Assembly (NCBI GenBank): GCA_018401955.1
Contig: JAGYJT010000005.1
Coordinates: 62,001 to 126,000, forward strand
DNA length: 64,000 bases
Direction of reading: 5' to 3'
Source: Chitinophagales bacterium
Lineage (GTDB): Bacteria > Bacteroidota > Bacteroidia > Chitinophagales > CAIOSU01
In this document: positions 8,960-17,174 of the stretch, in pieces
How the letters are laid out: every line of letters begins with the position of its first letter
How positions within the stretch are numbered: the first letter of the stretch is position 1
Made by a program: the position numbers and the translations under genes
Notes under the pieces: generated by a model
Seen by the model: only the letters and a program-made list of their open reading frames with translations
The model's database searches: none
Told to the model about the DNA's origin: nothing

Positions 8960-9844
8960 ATGCCCCGCCCACCCAAAATCAATCGCGAGATATTAGATAT
9001 TTTTCGCAGGCTTGTTAAAGAAGAAAACCTGCTGTTGGCCGCTACCGACGAAGACATGGTAATGATGCTTAATGAAGAGCTGTTTGTTGAGCATCGCATC
9101 AGCTACCGCACGTTTCAGCGATACAAAAGCCGTGCCCTGCGGCAAATGGCCATACCCGATGCCGACCCACTGTACATTGATTTGTTTACCATACTGCGCA
9201 CGGGGTACGTGCGCCTGCGCCAGCAGTTGCTAAGTGCCATGATACAAGACAACATCGGCTCTAAACGGTACATGTGGATACTGGAGCGCAAGTTTAAGGA
9301 ATGGAACCTGCGCTGGACACCGCCCGAGACCGAACTGGAGGAAAACCCCGAAGAACCCATTGTGGAGGATACCGACAATTACCCGACCTTAACTGGCGAT
9401 TACTACGACCTGAACCTTGACACCCGCCCCAAAGATATAGCACCGGTGCACCATGCCATATACCAAGGCTATGTGGTGCCCAACCCCAATTACGATGGAG
9501 AAGAGGACGATACCACGCGAGCCATAAAGGCCATGTGCGAGTTTATGGCTGAAAACAACTTGCCCGAGGAGGAGCTACAAAAGCTGCTGGCCGAGCGCGC
9601 CGCCAAAACCAGCAAGCGAGAAAAACGCCGGGCGCAGGCGCGCAGCCAATTGGCTGCCGAAGAGGCCAAGCAGCCTTCGGCAAGCCCGCACTTGATGCGC
9701 AAAAACAACAAACAGATTGCCGATAGGGCCCGCGCGCAAAGGCTTGAAAAAATAAAAACCGGTGCCGGGCAGCCATACGAACCAATGCCTGACGACAACG
9801 GTGGCAATGCGATTGCGGTACCAGAGCTGGCAGATGTAAGGTAG
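8960..9844 (+). CDS. unrecognised charged helical protein, DNA-packaging-like N-terminus
   Basis: Not confidently recognised. The 294 residues are strongly charged and helical. The N-terminal 110 residues contain what looks like a helix-turn-helix (DEDMVMMLNEELFVEHRISYRTFQRYKS, about 33-60) and the segment YMWILERKFKEWNLR (about 98-112), a combination that reminds me of small DNA-binding proteins such as phage terminase small subunits, but this is a weak resemblance. The middle is acidic, and about 190-260 is a Lys/Arg/Ala/Glu-rich helix, probably coiled coil. Base composition is visibly richer in G and C than flanking genes, and it is surrounded by repeats, so acquisition by transfer is plausible. 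No other phage gene is present. The ATG lies right after a pyrimidine-rich repeat tract. Confidence 0.6.
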   Translation: MPRPPKINREILDIFRRLVKEENLLLAATDEDMVMMLNEELFVEHRISYRTFQRYKSRALRQMAIPDADPLYIDLFTILRTGYVRLRQQLLSAMIQDNIGSKRYMWILERKFKEWNLRWTPPETELEENPEEPIVEDTDNYPTLTGDYYDLNLDTRPKDIAPVHHAIYQGYVVPNPNYDGEEDDTTRAIKAMCEFMAENNLPEEELQKLLAERAAKTSKREKRRAQARSQLAAEEAKQPSASPHLMRKNNKQIADRARAQRLEKIKTGAGQPYEPMPDDNGGNAIAVPELADVR

Positions 9845-9866
9845 TGGTGGGGTTTTTACTTCCCCA

Positions 9867-10439
9867 TTTGTCATCCTAACGAAGCAAACCACCAACGCCA
9901 TTTGTCATCCTGACGAAAGAAGGATCTTCTGGCGATAGAGCGAGGAACTCAACTTTCCACAAAATGAAGGTATCGGGGTACTTCAAATTCACTACTCATC
10001 CGCTGGAAGGTCCCTCGTGCCTACCCATGACAGATTTTTTTTGAGTGGTGGAAGTGAGTAGTAATAACGTTTACAAATCGGAGCAAAAGTGGGCTAACTG
10101 CAGAGTCAATACCCGTCAGTGGTTCGCCTTCGTGAAAAACTTCGGCTCACTTAGCGATCGCTCGCGCATTTCGACTACGCTCAATGTGACACGCGGGTTT
10201 CCACATAAATGTCATCCTCTCTTTCAGTTTTAGGATTTTTCCCTAAAATTATATCTCGGGGTGACAGGTGTTGTGGGGTTTGTTTTGCTAAAACCACAAC
10301 CATCCATATGTCATCCTGACGAAGGAAGGATCTTCCGGCGATATCGTTTCGGTGTTGGCATACCACTGCATCAAAGTCCACTGGGTAATTAAAATTTACC
10401 ACTCATCCGCTGGAAGGCCCCTCTCCGTCAGCTGACGGA
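9867..10439. repeat. composite dispersed repeats in an intergenic region
   Basis: The gap 9845-10630 holds no convincing gene. Two copies of a roughly 110-bp element are seen: TGTCATCCTGACGAA-GAAGGATCTTC-GGCGATA at 9903-9938 and 10309-10343, each followed 92-93 bases later by ACTCATCCGCTGGAAGG (about 9993 and 10400); the middle has diverged. A fragment of the left end is at 9867-9884. A perfect 16-bp palindrome, TCCGTCAGCTGACGGA, is at 10424-10439, and an imperfect hairpin (ACCAG-ACGA / TCGC-CTGGT) at 10465-10485. Confidence 0.7.
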
Positions 10440-10630
10440 CCGGGGTGGGTTTGTTTTGCACAAAACCAGACGAGGGTCGCCTGGTCTTCCTTACACCAGA
10501 TTATAATTTAATTTCTTTGTGGCGGTTTTACTTGCTTCTACGACAAAACACCTACTCGCTATGTAACTTTTGAAACTTAACCTCGTAAACTCGAAATAGT
10601 TAATCACGGATTAAAGAGAGGAGAGAGATT

Positions 10631-11203
10631 ATGAGGACGATGATTCTAAGCGTAATGGCTAGTTTTCTACTATTCAGCGCACAAGCACAAGAACAAGACG
10701 ACAGAAACGTATTAGTTAACCAGCAAGGCAATGCCTATGCGGTTTCAGCACCCGATGGTTGGCTCGCCAACAACGATGTAGCACAAGAGATGGGCCTAGG
10801 GGCGGCATTTCATCTGGAGGGCACTGTATGGGAAACTACCGAGGCCTTTATTTTTGTAAATACCACTAGCCTAGTAGGCAGCGGAGACAATATTTACGAC
10901 CTAATGAGCTATGACATTGATATGTACAAGATATCCTCACCGGGTATCCACATTAAAGATGGCGGTAGCGTTGCCGTAAACCGTGGCAAAGGAAGTGCCA
11001 TTGTAATGACTATGATAAACAAAACGGCCAACACCTACGAGGCAGTTGCTTATATTGATGAAGGCGACGTGGTACCGTTTTTTGTATTCAGTGCCGCATC
11101 GCAAGCCGATTTTGATAAGTACTTGCCAGCGTTTCAAGGCTTGGTAGGTTCTTACAAATCATATGGCCCAGTAACTACGGTGGTTAATACCCCGCGAAAC
11201 TAA
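10631..11203 (+). CDS. secreted hypothetical protein
   Basis: Family not recognised. The 190 residues start with a signal peptide (MRTMILSVMASFLLFSAQAQ, cleavage after about residue 20), so the product is periplasmic or exported. The rest is a globular alpha/beta region with no membrane helix, and there is no T9SS C-terminal domain. Repeated mentions of small aliphatic strands and a preserved pattern AYAVSAPDGWLANN (about 37-50) resemble small lipoprotein-like proteins that carry a substrate-binding fold, but no function can be assigned. A purine-rich stretch (AGAGAGGAGAGAG) sits just before the ATG. A strong intrinsic terminator follows, so it appears to be a single-gene unit. Confidence 0.7.
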   Translation: MRTMILSVMASFLLFSAQAQEQDDRNVLVNQQGNAYAVSAPDGWLANNDVAQEMGLGAAFHLEGTVWETTEAFIFVNTTSLVGSGDNIYDLMSYDIDMYKISSPGIHIKDGGSVAVNRGKGSAIVMTMINKTANTYEAVAYIDEGDVVPFFVFSAASQADFDKYLPAFQGLVGSYKSYGPVTTVVNTPRN

Positions 11204-11227
11204 TAAGGATAAAACTTCTAATTTGCG

Positions 11228-11260
11228 AAAGGCAATCACTACATGTGGTTGCCTTTTTTT
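11228..11260 (+). terminator. intrinsic terminator after the secreted hypothetical gene
   Basis: Stem GGCAATCAC (11231-11239) pairs with GTGGTTGCC (11245-11253), including one G-T pair, with loop TACAT, followed by seven T (11254-11260). Confidence 0.85.
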
Positions 11261-11279
11261 ATTTTTGATAAAAAAGGTT

Positions 11280-11858
11280 TTGAACAATCTAAGGGCAGTT
11301 TTTCTTATCATTGGTTTAATCATTGCTGGGCTTGATGTAGCGCTTATATTAAGTGGCTTTATGCCGGGCGTGTTTTTAATTATTACACCAATTGCGTTAA
11401 TAGGAGCATCAATTTATTATACCCTAGCAGATAGGCAAGGTCCATCAGCTAGCGAATTACAGCGCAAAGCTGAGCTGTTAAAAAACATTAGGGCCAATTG
11501 GATACCCATATCCGTAAGTCCGGATGATTGCGAGGTAAAAAGCAATTCTTGGTATAAAGAAGTTGGAAACACTTCGAGTGGATTGGAATATAGTGGTGTT
11601 TTTATTGCTATGCAACCTATTGCTATTTTGGATGCAGCAAAAAGCGATGATGGACGAGTTGCAGGTTTTGAATCTGCTTCGCAATCGGTTTTAGTGGTTA
11701 AAAAAGCTTTTGACGGAAAAGACAGCACTTTGGTAAGCCATATTATACCAAAGGATGCCACTACGGTTTCATTTATGTTACACTCAAGTTCAGGATTCAA
11801 TATCTATATAAATCCAGAAAACAGTAACAAATGTCTTTTTGATATTTTCTTAGATTAG
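11280..11858 (+). CDS. small membrane-anchored hypothetical protein
   Basis: Not recognised. Two closely spaced hydrophobic helices (FLIIGLIIAGLDVALIL and GVFLIITPIALIGASIYYTLA) are followed by a soluble domain of about 145 residues with beta-strand character, facing the cytoplasm or periplasm. The frame is open back to 11223, but that stretch lies inside the intrinsic terminator of the previous gene, so translation must start later. The only candidates are TTG at 11265 or 11280 before the first helix, or ATG at 11361, which would remove the first helix. I give TTG 11280 as a compromise. The start is therefore the least certain part of this call. Confidence 0.55.
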   Translation: MNNLRAVFLIIGLIIAGLDVALILSGFMPGVFLIITPIALIGASIYYTLADRQGPSASELQRKAELLKNIRANWIPISVSPDDCEVKSNSWYKEVGNTSSGLEYSGVFIAMQPIAILDAAKSDDGRVAGFESASQSVLVVKKAFDGKDSTLVSHIIPKDATTVSFMLHSSSGFNIYINPENSNKCLFDIFLD

Positions 11859-11879
11859 CCCAATCAACTACCCCTACCC

Positions 11880-12431
11880 ATGAACATCCGCCTGCATTAC
11901 AATGCCCCAGTAATACTTACATTCAGCCTGCTGTGCGTAATCTTGTTCGTTGTAAATGCTGCAACTGGCGGTGCAATTACACCGTTTGTGAGCTTGGGTG
12001 GCAAGTTTCATTTTAATAACTGGATTGATTACCTCACACTGTTTACGCACTGCTTGGGCCATGCCAGCACCGAGCACCTGCTGGGCAACCTCACCTTTAT
12101 ATTGTTGCTGGGGCCGGTACTAGAAGAAAAGTATGGCTGGCGAAGCTTACTAATTATGATACTGTTCACAGCATTGATTACGGGCTTGTTGAACGCATTG
12201 TTTTTTCATGATGGCCTTTGGGGTGCCAGTGGTATTGTGTTTATGCTGGTAATGCTCATCAGTTTTGTAAATGTACAAGCTGGTAAAATACCCATTACTT
12301 TTATACTGATACTGGTTTTGTTTATCGGTAGGGAAGTGTACGATAGTTTTAAAGAAGACAACATCTCGCAGTTTGCGCACATAATCGGCGGACTGTTGGG
12401 TAGCATGTTTGGCTTTTTGGGCAAAAGATGA
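11880..12431 (+). CDS. rhomboid-family intramembrane serine protease
   Basis: Cleaves membrane-protein substrates within the bilayer. The 183-residue protein is nearly all membrane helix, the six-helix rhomboid core without extra domains. Catalytic serine is S117 in GASG (115-118) and the catalytic histidine is H167 in the last helix (AHIIGG). The stabilising H66 and N70 (HLLGN) of the oxyanion region are present. This is the standard set, so the enzyme should be active. The substrate is unknown. The ATG at 11880 lies 21 bases after the previous stop. Confidence 0.88.
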   Translation: MNIRLHYNAPVILTFSLLCVILFVVNAATGGAITPFVSLGGKFHFNNWIDYLTLFTHCLGHASTEHLLGNLTFILLLGPVLEEKYGWRSLLIMILFTALITGLLNALFFHDGLWGASGIVFMLVMLISFVNVQAGKIPITFILILVLFIGREVYDSFKEDNISQFAHIIGGLLGSMFGFLGKR

Positions 12432-12478
12432 TTGAAATGAGAGATGTGAGATGACAAATTTGAGATGAGAAATGATAA
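12431..12478. repeat. GAGATGA/GAAATGA degenerate repeat
   Basis: Short repeats GAAATGAGAGATG, GAGATGACAA, GAGATGAGAAATGA fill the gap between the rhomboid stop and the next ATG. This is the reverse complement of the TCATTTC/TCATCT type at 8856-8950. Confidence 0.55.
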
Positions 12479-12481
12479 ACT

Positions 12482-13000
12482 ATGAAACATACAATCATCA
12501 TCATGCTGCTAATGTTTAGTAGCCTAGTAACATCCGCGCAAACCATGAAAATAACTGACAAGCAAATCATAAAGACAGCATCAATAACTGCCCCTATTGA
12601 TAGTGTATGGAAAAGCTGGAGCACGGCCGAGGGCATCACGGCGTTTTTGGGTGTGCCTGCAATAATATCCCTTGAGCTGGGAGGCCCATTTGAGCTGCAC
12701 TTTGACCCTACTGCCCAGCCCGGCTCCCGTGGATCGGAAGGCTCAACCATTATCAGTTATGTGCCGCAAGAGATGATAAGTTTTACCTGGAATGCCCCAC
12801 CGAGCATCCCTACGGTGCGCAACCATGAATACAAAACGTGGGTAACGGTTTTCTTTACCGAAACTACCCAAGGTACGGACGTTCGCCTAGTGCATACTGG
12901 CTGGCCCGAGGGTGAAGACTGGGATAAAACCTACGATTATTTTAACAATGCCTGGGGCTATGTACTGCAAGCATTGGTAAAACATTGGGAAACCAAATAG
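12482..13000 (+). CDS. AHSA1/SRPBCC-domain protein with signal peptide
   Basis: START-like helix-grip fold of the Activator of Hsp90 ATPase homologue type (AHSA1/CalC). Pattern: ITAPIDSVWKSWSTAEGITAFLG (about 37-59), then strands ending in the typical EGST-SYVPQEMISFTWN (about 82-101), and a C-terminal helix NNAWGYVLQALVKHWE. A signal peptide (about 1-19, MKHTIIIMLLMFSSLVTSAQ) makes the product periplasmic, which is unusual for a fold that is mostly cytoplasmic; it probably binds a small hydrophobic ligand. Length 172 aa is normal for the domain plus a leader. Confidence 0.8.
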   Translation: MKHTIIIMLLMFSSLVTSAQTMKITDKQIIKTASITAPIDSVWKSWSTAEGITAFLGVPAIISLELGGPFELHFDPTAQPGSRGSEGSTIISYVPQEMISFTWNAPPSIPTVRNHEYKTWVTVFFTETTQGTDVRLVHTGWPEGEDWDKTYDYFNNAWGYVLQALVKHWETK

Positions 13001-13020
13001 CAGTAGGCTGGGTTTTATCT

Positions 13021-13084
13021 TTTGGGTCTTTTCTTAATTCATTCTGTATCTTTAGGTAGGATGAGCGCAATTGTTCTAACTTTG
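13021..13084 (+). promoter_or_regulatory. promoter region of the accD operon
   Basis: Two candidates. TTTG (13021-13024), 22 bases, then TATCTTTA (13047-13054). A second, perfect -7 element TAACTTTG lies at 13077-13084 with a weak upstream box. A purine-rich AAGGAGGAG lies before the ATG and could act as a ribosome-binding site, unusual for this genome. Confidence 0.45.
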
Positions 13085-13118
13085 CCAAGCAATAGTATTA
13101 GCCCAAGGAGGAGAATGT

Positions 13119-13970
13119 ATGGGATGGTTCAATCGAATTAAGGAAGGCATTACCACTAGTACTAGGGAGAAGAAAGAAGCTCCTGATGGTATGTGGGTAA
13201 AGTGCCCAGGTTGCAAAACCACTTTAACGCAAATAGAGTTAAAGGGCAACCTACATGTATGTACCAATTGCAACTACCACCATCGTATAGGGTCTATTGA
13301 TTATTTTGAGATATTGTTTGATGAGAAAGAGGATGAGGTGCAGCTTTTGTTCCCTAACCTGATGCCGAAGGACATGCTCAGCTTTACCGATATGAAACCC
13401 TATGCTGACCGTATGGTAGAGGCCACTGAAAAGACCGGCTTGAAAGATGCCATGCAAGTAGCTGTTGGCCCCATGCACGGCCAGCGGGTAGTTATAGCGG
13501 CTATGGATTTTGCTTACATTGGTGGTTCAATGGGCTCGGTAGTAGGAGAGAAGATAGCCCGCAGTATTGATTACTGTATCGAAAATCGCTTACCCCTTAT
13601 AATTATTTCCAAATCGGGCGGTGCTCGTATGATGGAGGCAGCCTTCTCGCTAATGCAGATGGCCAAAACCTCAGCCAAGCTCACGCAGTTGGCCGCGGCT
13701 AAATTGCCGTTCATTTCTTTGCTAACCGACCCCACCACAGGTGGGGTAACTGCCAGTTTTAGTATGCTAGGCGATGTATTGATTGCCGAACCTGGTGCGC
13801 TGATAGGTTTTGCGGGGCCAAGGGTAATTAAAGAAACCATTAAAAAAGACCTACCCGAAGGTTTCCAAAGTAGTGAGTTCTTGCTCGAGCATGGTTTCTT
13901 AGATTTGATAGTAGACCGCAAAAACCTAAAGCAAACCATGAGCGATTTGCTGGGTATGATGAAGGTTTAG
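13119..13970 (+). CDS. accD: acetyl-CoA carboxylase, carboxyltransferase subunit beta
   Basis: Transfers CO2 from carboxybiotin to acetyl-CoA to give malonyl-CoA, the committed step of fatty acid synthesis; works with the alpha subunit (accA, not in this window). The N-terminal zinc ribbon has C29, C32, C48 and C51 in the CxxC...CxxC pattern. The carboxyltransferase crotonase-like core follows, with [21 protein letters not shown] (about 166-186) and the glycine-rich [16 protein letters not shown] (about 204-219), and the family motif [11 protein letters not shown] (about 229-239). Length 283 aa is standard. First gene of a four-gene cluster with gaps of 4, 17 and 22 bases. Confidence 0.95.
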   Translation: MGWFNRIKEGITTSTREKKEAPDGMWVKCPGCKTTLTQIELKGNLHVCTNCNYHHRIGSIDYFEILFDEKEDEVQLLFPNLMPKDMLSFTDMKPYADRMVEATEKTGLKDAMQVAVGPMHGQRVVIAAMDFAYIGGSMGSVVGEKIARSIDYCIENRLPLIIISKSGGARMMEAAFSLMQMAKTSAKLTQLAAAKLPFISLLTDPTTGGVTASFSMLGDVLIAEPGALIGFAGPRVIKETIKKDLPEGFQSSEFLLEHGFLDLIVDRKNLKQTMSDLLGMMKV

Positions 13971-13974
13971 TACC

Positions 13975-14199
13975 ATGAACGCACAAACCGGTAAATACCT
14001 CATAGTTGCTGGCGTTGCCATAATATTGGTTGGTGTGTTGGTTTACTTTTTTCATGATAAACTCGGTTGGTTGGGTCGTTTACCTGGCGATATACGCATA
14101 GAAGGCGAAAATTCTCGCTTTTATTTTCCTATTACTACTATGATATTGATTAGTTTAGGGGTTACAATAATCGTGAATCTATTGCGCAAATTGTTATAA
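13975..14199 (+). CDS. DUF2905 small membrane protein
   Basis: 74 residues with two membrane helices (about 7-26 and 54-71) joined by a short loop carrying the DUF2905 signature LGWLGRLPGDIRIEGENSRF (about 31-50). It begins 4 bases after accD, so it is translationally coupled to it. Function unknown; members of the family are found across diverse bacteria, often beside lipid or cell-wall genes. Confidence 0.85.
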   Translation: MNAQTGKYLIVAGVAIILVGVLVYFFHDKLGWLGRLPGDIRIEGENSRFYFPITTMILISLGVTIIVNLLRKLL

Positions 14200-14216
14200 C
14201 CACCTAACTACCACTA

Positions 14217-15062
14217 ATGCAAAACAAAGTTGTACTTATTACTGGCGGTAATGCCGGTATCGGTTTAGAAACCGCCCGTGCACTGGCAAAAAAAGGGGCC
14301 ACTGTAGTTATAGTGTCTAGAGACGCCACTAAAGGCCAACAAGCTGTTGAAGACATTAAACAAACTACTAACAATGATAAGGTAAGCTTTATGCAATGCG
14401 ACCTAGGTAGCCAAAAGCAGATACACCAGCTGGTTGCCGATTTTAAAACAAAGCATGATAGGTTGGATGTGCTGGTAAACAATGCCGGCGCCTTTTTCTC
14501 AGCGTATGCCGAAACCGAAGATGGCATTGAGCGCCAGTTTGCCATCAACCATCTGGGCCCGTTTCTATTAACCAACTTGTTGTTAGATACCATCAAGGCA
14601 TCGGCACCGGCGCGTATTGTAAATGTGGCATCGCGTGCACATTATCGTGGTTTTATCAACTTTAACGATTTGAACTACAAGAAAAACTATGATGGTTTTA
14701 TTTTGGCTTATAGCCAGTCAAAGTTGGCAAACGTATTATTTACCAACGAGCTTGCCCGGCGCCTAGAGGGCACTGGTGTTACCGCCAATAGCTTACACCC
14801 GGGGGTGGTGGCTACCGATATTGCTTTAAAAGAATCTAAAGGCATTTATCGATTGGGTTGGTGGATTTGGAAGCACTTTATGATTACCCCCGAAGAAGGT
14901 GCTGCTACGAGCATTTATGTAGCCTCAAGCAAAGATGTGGAGGGCGTTACAGGCAAGTATTTTGACAAAAGCAAAGAGAAAAAAGCATCGGCTAAGGCGC
15001 TAGATAAAAATTTAGCCGCACGACTATGGGAAATTAGTGAAAAACTCACCGGACTGGCGTAG
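14217..15062 (+). CDS. SDR-family oxidoreductase, retinol-dehydrogenase-like
   Basis: Classical short-chain dehydrogenase, 281 residues, NADP-dependent by its S-R-D (34-36) end of the second beta strand. Motifs: cofactor loop TGGNAGIG (9-16), NNAG (88-91), catalytic S139, Y165 and K169 (YSQSK), and the HPGVVATDI segment (about 194-202) that follows. The closest group is the retinol dehydrogenase / WW-domain oxidoreductase type, whose bacterial substrates are mostly unknown. Its position in the accD cluster hints at a lipid-related alcohol or ketone substrate, but this is inference. The C-terminus is basic and alanine-rich. Confidence 0.88.
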   Translation: MQNKVVLITGGNAGIGLETARALAKKGATVVIVSRDATKGQQAVEDIKQTTNNDKVSFMQCDLGSQKQIHQLVADFKTKHDRLDVLVNNAGAFFSAYAETEDGIERQFAINHLGPFLLTNLLLDTIKASAPARIVNVASRAHYRGFINFNDLNYKKNYDGFILAYSQSKLANVLFTNELARRLEGTGVTANSLHPGVVATDIALKESKGIYRLGWWIWKHFMITPEEGAATSIYVASSKDVEGVTGKYFDKSKEKKASAKALDKNLAARLWEISEKLTGLA

Positions 15063-15084
15063 CTTTGCTTAAAATATATACCCT

Positions 15085-15384
15085 TTGGGCGCTACCGAGT
15101 TAATCATTCAAATAGTTGGCTACCTTGGCGGCATACTGGTGCTTTACGCCTATTACATGGTATCTAGCAATCGCACAAAAGGCGATTCTCTCCATTATCA
15201 GTTTTATAATATTCTTGGTGCGCTGTGCCTTATTATCAATACCGCCTATCATGGTGCCTATCCATCAATGGGGGTAAATATTGTGTGGATAGTGGTTGCC
15301 ATTGTTTCGTTGCGCCGCAGCCATGCGCTTAAAACCGTTGCTGGCAGATTGCGCATTGGGGGCCGCAAAAAGGGCGCAATATAG
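15085..15384 (+). CDS. CBU_0592-like small membrane protein
   Basis: 99 residues with three hydrophobic helices (about 4-25, 38-56 and 60-76) and a short basic tail. The pattern IIQIVGYLGGILVLYAYYMVSS, then LHYQFYNILGALCLIINTAYHGAYPS, is that of the CBU_0592 membrane domain family; function unknown. No ATG is available: an in-frame stop sits just upstream, and TTG at 15085 is the only plausible start. It ends the accD cluster. Confidence 0.75.
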   Translation: MGATELIIQIVGYLGGILVLYAYYMVSSNRTKGDSLHYQFYNILGALCLIINTAYHGAYPSMGVNIVWIVVAIVSLRRSHALKTVAGRLRIGGRKKGAI

Positions 15385-15572
15385 CATTGTTTACTTTGCG
15401 CTATATATTGGGGTTACAGGCCTATAGTAATGTTATCGGTTGTTTTTAACCAAATTTCATAGGCAAGCTTGGCGCATGTTTTGCCCAAAAAGCCGAGCGC
15501 TTATAACCATTCTACAAATACTGGTTGGTCAAATACAACTTTTTTGGGCATCTTCGTGTTTTGGGTAGTATT

Positions 15573-16181
15573 ATGAGAGAAACAACCATAAGCGAGGAGC
15601 AACAAGTGAAAGTAGCAGCAACGGATAACCCTGTACACAAGTTGATATTAGAACGTTGGAGTGCAAGGTCCTTTAGCGATAGGCCCATTGAACAACCCGA
15701 AATTGATACTATTTTTGAGGCCGCCAGTTGGGCGCCCAGTAGCATGAACGAGCAGCCTTGGATGTACATTTATGCAACCAAAGGCACTCCTACATTCGAT
15801 AAAATGGCAGAAACATTGATGCCAGGTAACCAGCCATGGGCTAAAAATGCATCGGTATTAATTGCCAGTTTAGCTCGTAAAAACCACGCCAACAATGGCA
15901 TGGCTAACAAGTATAATTGGTACGATGTAGGGTCGGCCAACCAAAATTTGCTACTGCAAGCGGCATCGGTTGGTATATTGGGGCATGTTATGGGTGGTTT
16001 CCATCGCGACAAAGCTGAAGCGCTTTTGCAATTGCCCGATGAAATAGAGCTGGTTTGTCTTATAGCATTAGGCTACCCCGCACCAGCAGATGATTTAGAG
16101 GAACCTTTCCGCAGCCGCGAGCTAACCCCACGTAATCGCAACCCATTAAGCGCATTTGTTTTTCAAAACAACCTAAAATAG
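15573..16181 (+). CDS. nitroreductase-family protein
   Basis: FMN-dependent oxidoreductase fold, 202 residues. Visible: the N-terminal phosphate-binding RWSARSFSDRPI (about 27-38), SWAPSSMNEQPWMYI (about 52-66) typical of nitroreductases, and C-terminal PRNRNPLSAFV. The substrate may be a quinone, nitro or flavin-linked compound. I chose the ATG at 15573 over an upstream TTG at 15525, as the extra 16 residues do not fit the family. The next gene starts 5 bases after its stop. Confidence 0.85.
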   Translation: MRETTISEEQQVKVAATDNPVHKLILERWSARSFSDRPIEQPEIDTIFEAASWAPSSMNEQPWMYIYATKGTPTFDKMAETLMPGNQPWAKNASVLIASLARKNHANNGMANKYNWYDVGSANQNLLLQAASVGILGHVMGGFHRDKAEALLQLPDEIELVCLIALGYPAPADDLEEPFRSRELTPRNRNPLSAFVFQNNLK

Positions 16182-16186
16182 AAACT

Positions 16187-16576
16187 ATGGAAGCTAACGG
16201 CAGCTTAAAAAGTAGCGGATACCTTGTAAAGGTAAAAGTTGGCGACCACGAGATATTATTTGATGAGCCTGATGATAAGGGCGGCACCAATAAAGGCCCA
16301 AATCCTGCTGAGGGTATTATAGCATCTTTAATTGCTTGTACCAGCATTACTTTACAAATGTATGCAAAAACAAAAGAGTGGCCTTTGAGCGAGGTTATTG
16401 TGAATATTGTAGGCGAACAGGAGGCTGGTTCGGGTAAATTGATTTTGAAAAGAGACATTACGCTTATAGGCGAATTGGATGAGGGGCAACGCGATCGCTT
16501 GCTCGGTATTGCCAACCGTTGCCCGGTGCACAAAATATTAAGTCAGAAAAATGATATTGTTACCAAGTTGGTATAG
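16187..16576 (+). CDS. OsmC-family peroxiredoxin-like protein
   Basis: 129-residue OsmC/Ohr-family protein, which reduces organic hydroperoxides through two cysteines. The pair is visible: C51 in LIACTSITLQMYA and C112 in NRCPVHKIL, the two positions that form the catalytic disulfide. The pattern NPAEGIIASLIACTS is typical of the YhfA/OsmC branch. It lies 5 bases after a nitroreductase gene and 40 bases before a CDGSH gene, making a redox operon. Confidence 0.88.
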   Translation: MEANGSLKSSGYLVKVKVGDHEILFDEPDDKGGTNKGPNPAEGIIASLIACTSITLQMYAKTKEWPLSEVIVNIVGEQEAGSGKLILKRDITLIGELDEGQRDRLLGIANRCPVHKILSQKNDIVTKLV

Positions 16577-16616
16577 TGACAATTATTAAATAACTTAATA
16601 CGCACAAAGTACCACC

Positions 16617-17042
16617 ATGGCAGACAAAAACAAAGAGTATAGCAACGGCGAAGTAACCATAGTATGGCAGCAAGAAGTGTGCATTCATGCGGCCAATTGT
16701 GTTAACGGTTTGCCAGGGGTTTTTAATTCAAAAGCCCGCCCATGGATTAATGCTGATGGTGCAACAACTGATGAAATTGTGGCACAAGTTAAAAAATGCC
16801 CTTCGGGTGCATTGACTTATTACATGAACGGTGCCCAGGCCACTGCGCCCAAAATTGAAAGTGAATCAATTGTTGAGGTGGTGCCAAATGGGCCCGTATT
16901 GGTGTATGGCAACATCCTTATTAAGCATAGCGATGGCCAAGAGGAGCATAAAAATAAAGTAACCGCATTGTGCCGTTGTGGTGCATCTACTAATAAGCCC
17001 TATTGCGACGGTACGCACAAAAAGAACGGTTTTGAAGGCTAG
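16617..17042 (+). CDS. iron-sulfur protein: YjdI-type ferredoxin domain plus CDGSH domain
   Basis: Two-domain 141-residue protein. Residues 10-70 match the YjdI/DUF1271 monocluster ferredoxin-like domain (C22, C28 and C61 in CPSGALTYY). Residues 82-141 contain a CDGSH iron-sulfur domain: C119, C121, C130 and H134 in CRCGASTNKPYCDGTH, where the family's CDGSH core reads CDGTH, an accepted variant. CDGSH proteins bind a labile [2Fe-2S] cluster with three Cys and one His. Probably senses or transfers electrons or iron-sulfur clusters under redox stress. Third gene of the nitroreductase/OsmC unit. Confidence 0.9.
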   Translation: MADKNKEYSNGEVTIVWQQEVCIHAANCVNGLPGVFNSKARPWINADGATTDEIVAQVKKCPSGALTYYMNGAQATAPKIESESIVEVVPNGPVLVYGNILIKHSDGQEEHKNKVTALCRCGASTNKPYCDGTHKKNGFEG

Positions 17043-17174
17043 TTTTGTCCATTGACATCATTTGTGTACTTATCGTTATTGTTTCTCTCCCATACTATTT
17101 TTCAATAACTATCGGCTAGTTGCCACATACTTCCCCGTTATTCCTATTTTTACGGCTTACTAATCGCCTGTGTC

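Noticed and set aside
8706-8996. Open frames running through the heptamer array
   Set aside because: They arise only because the repeat unit lacks stop codons; the encoded protein is a pure translation of TTATTGG units. No real gene.
10045-10402. Short open frames in the 9845-10630 repeat region
   Set aside because: They overlap composite repeats and have no family resemblance or start context.
11223-11279. N-terminal extension of the small membrane protein
   Set aside because: It is inside the intrinsic terminator of the preceding gene and is GC-rich stem sequence, so it cannot be the start.
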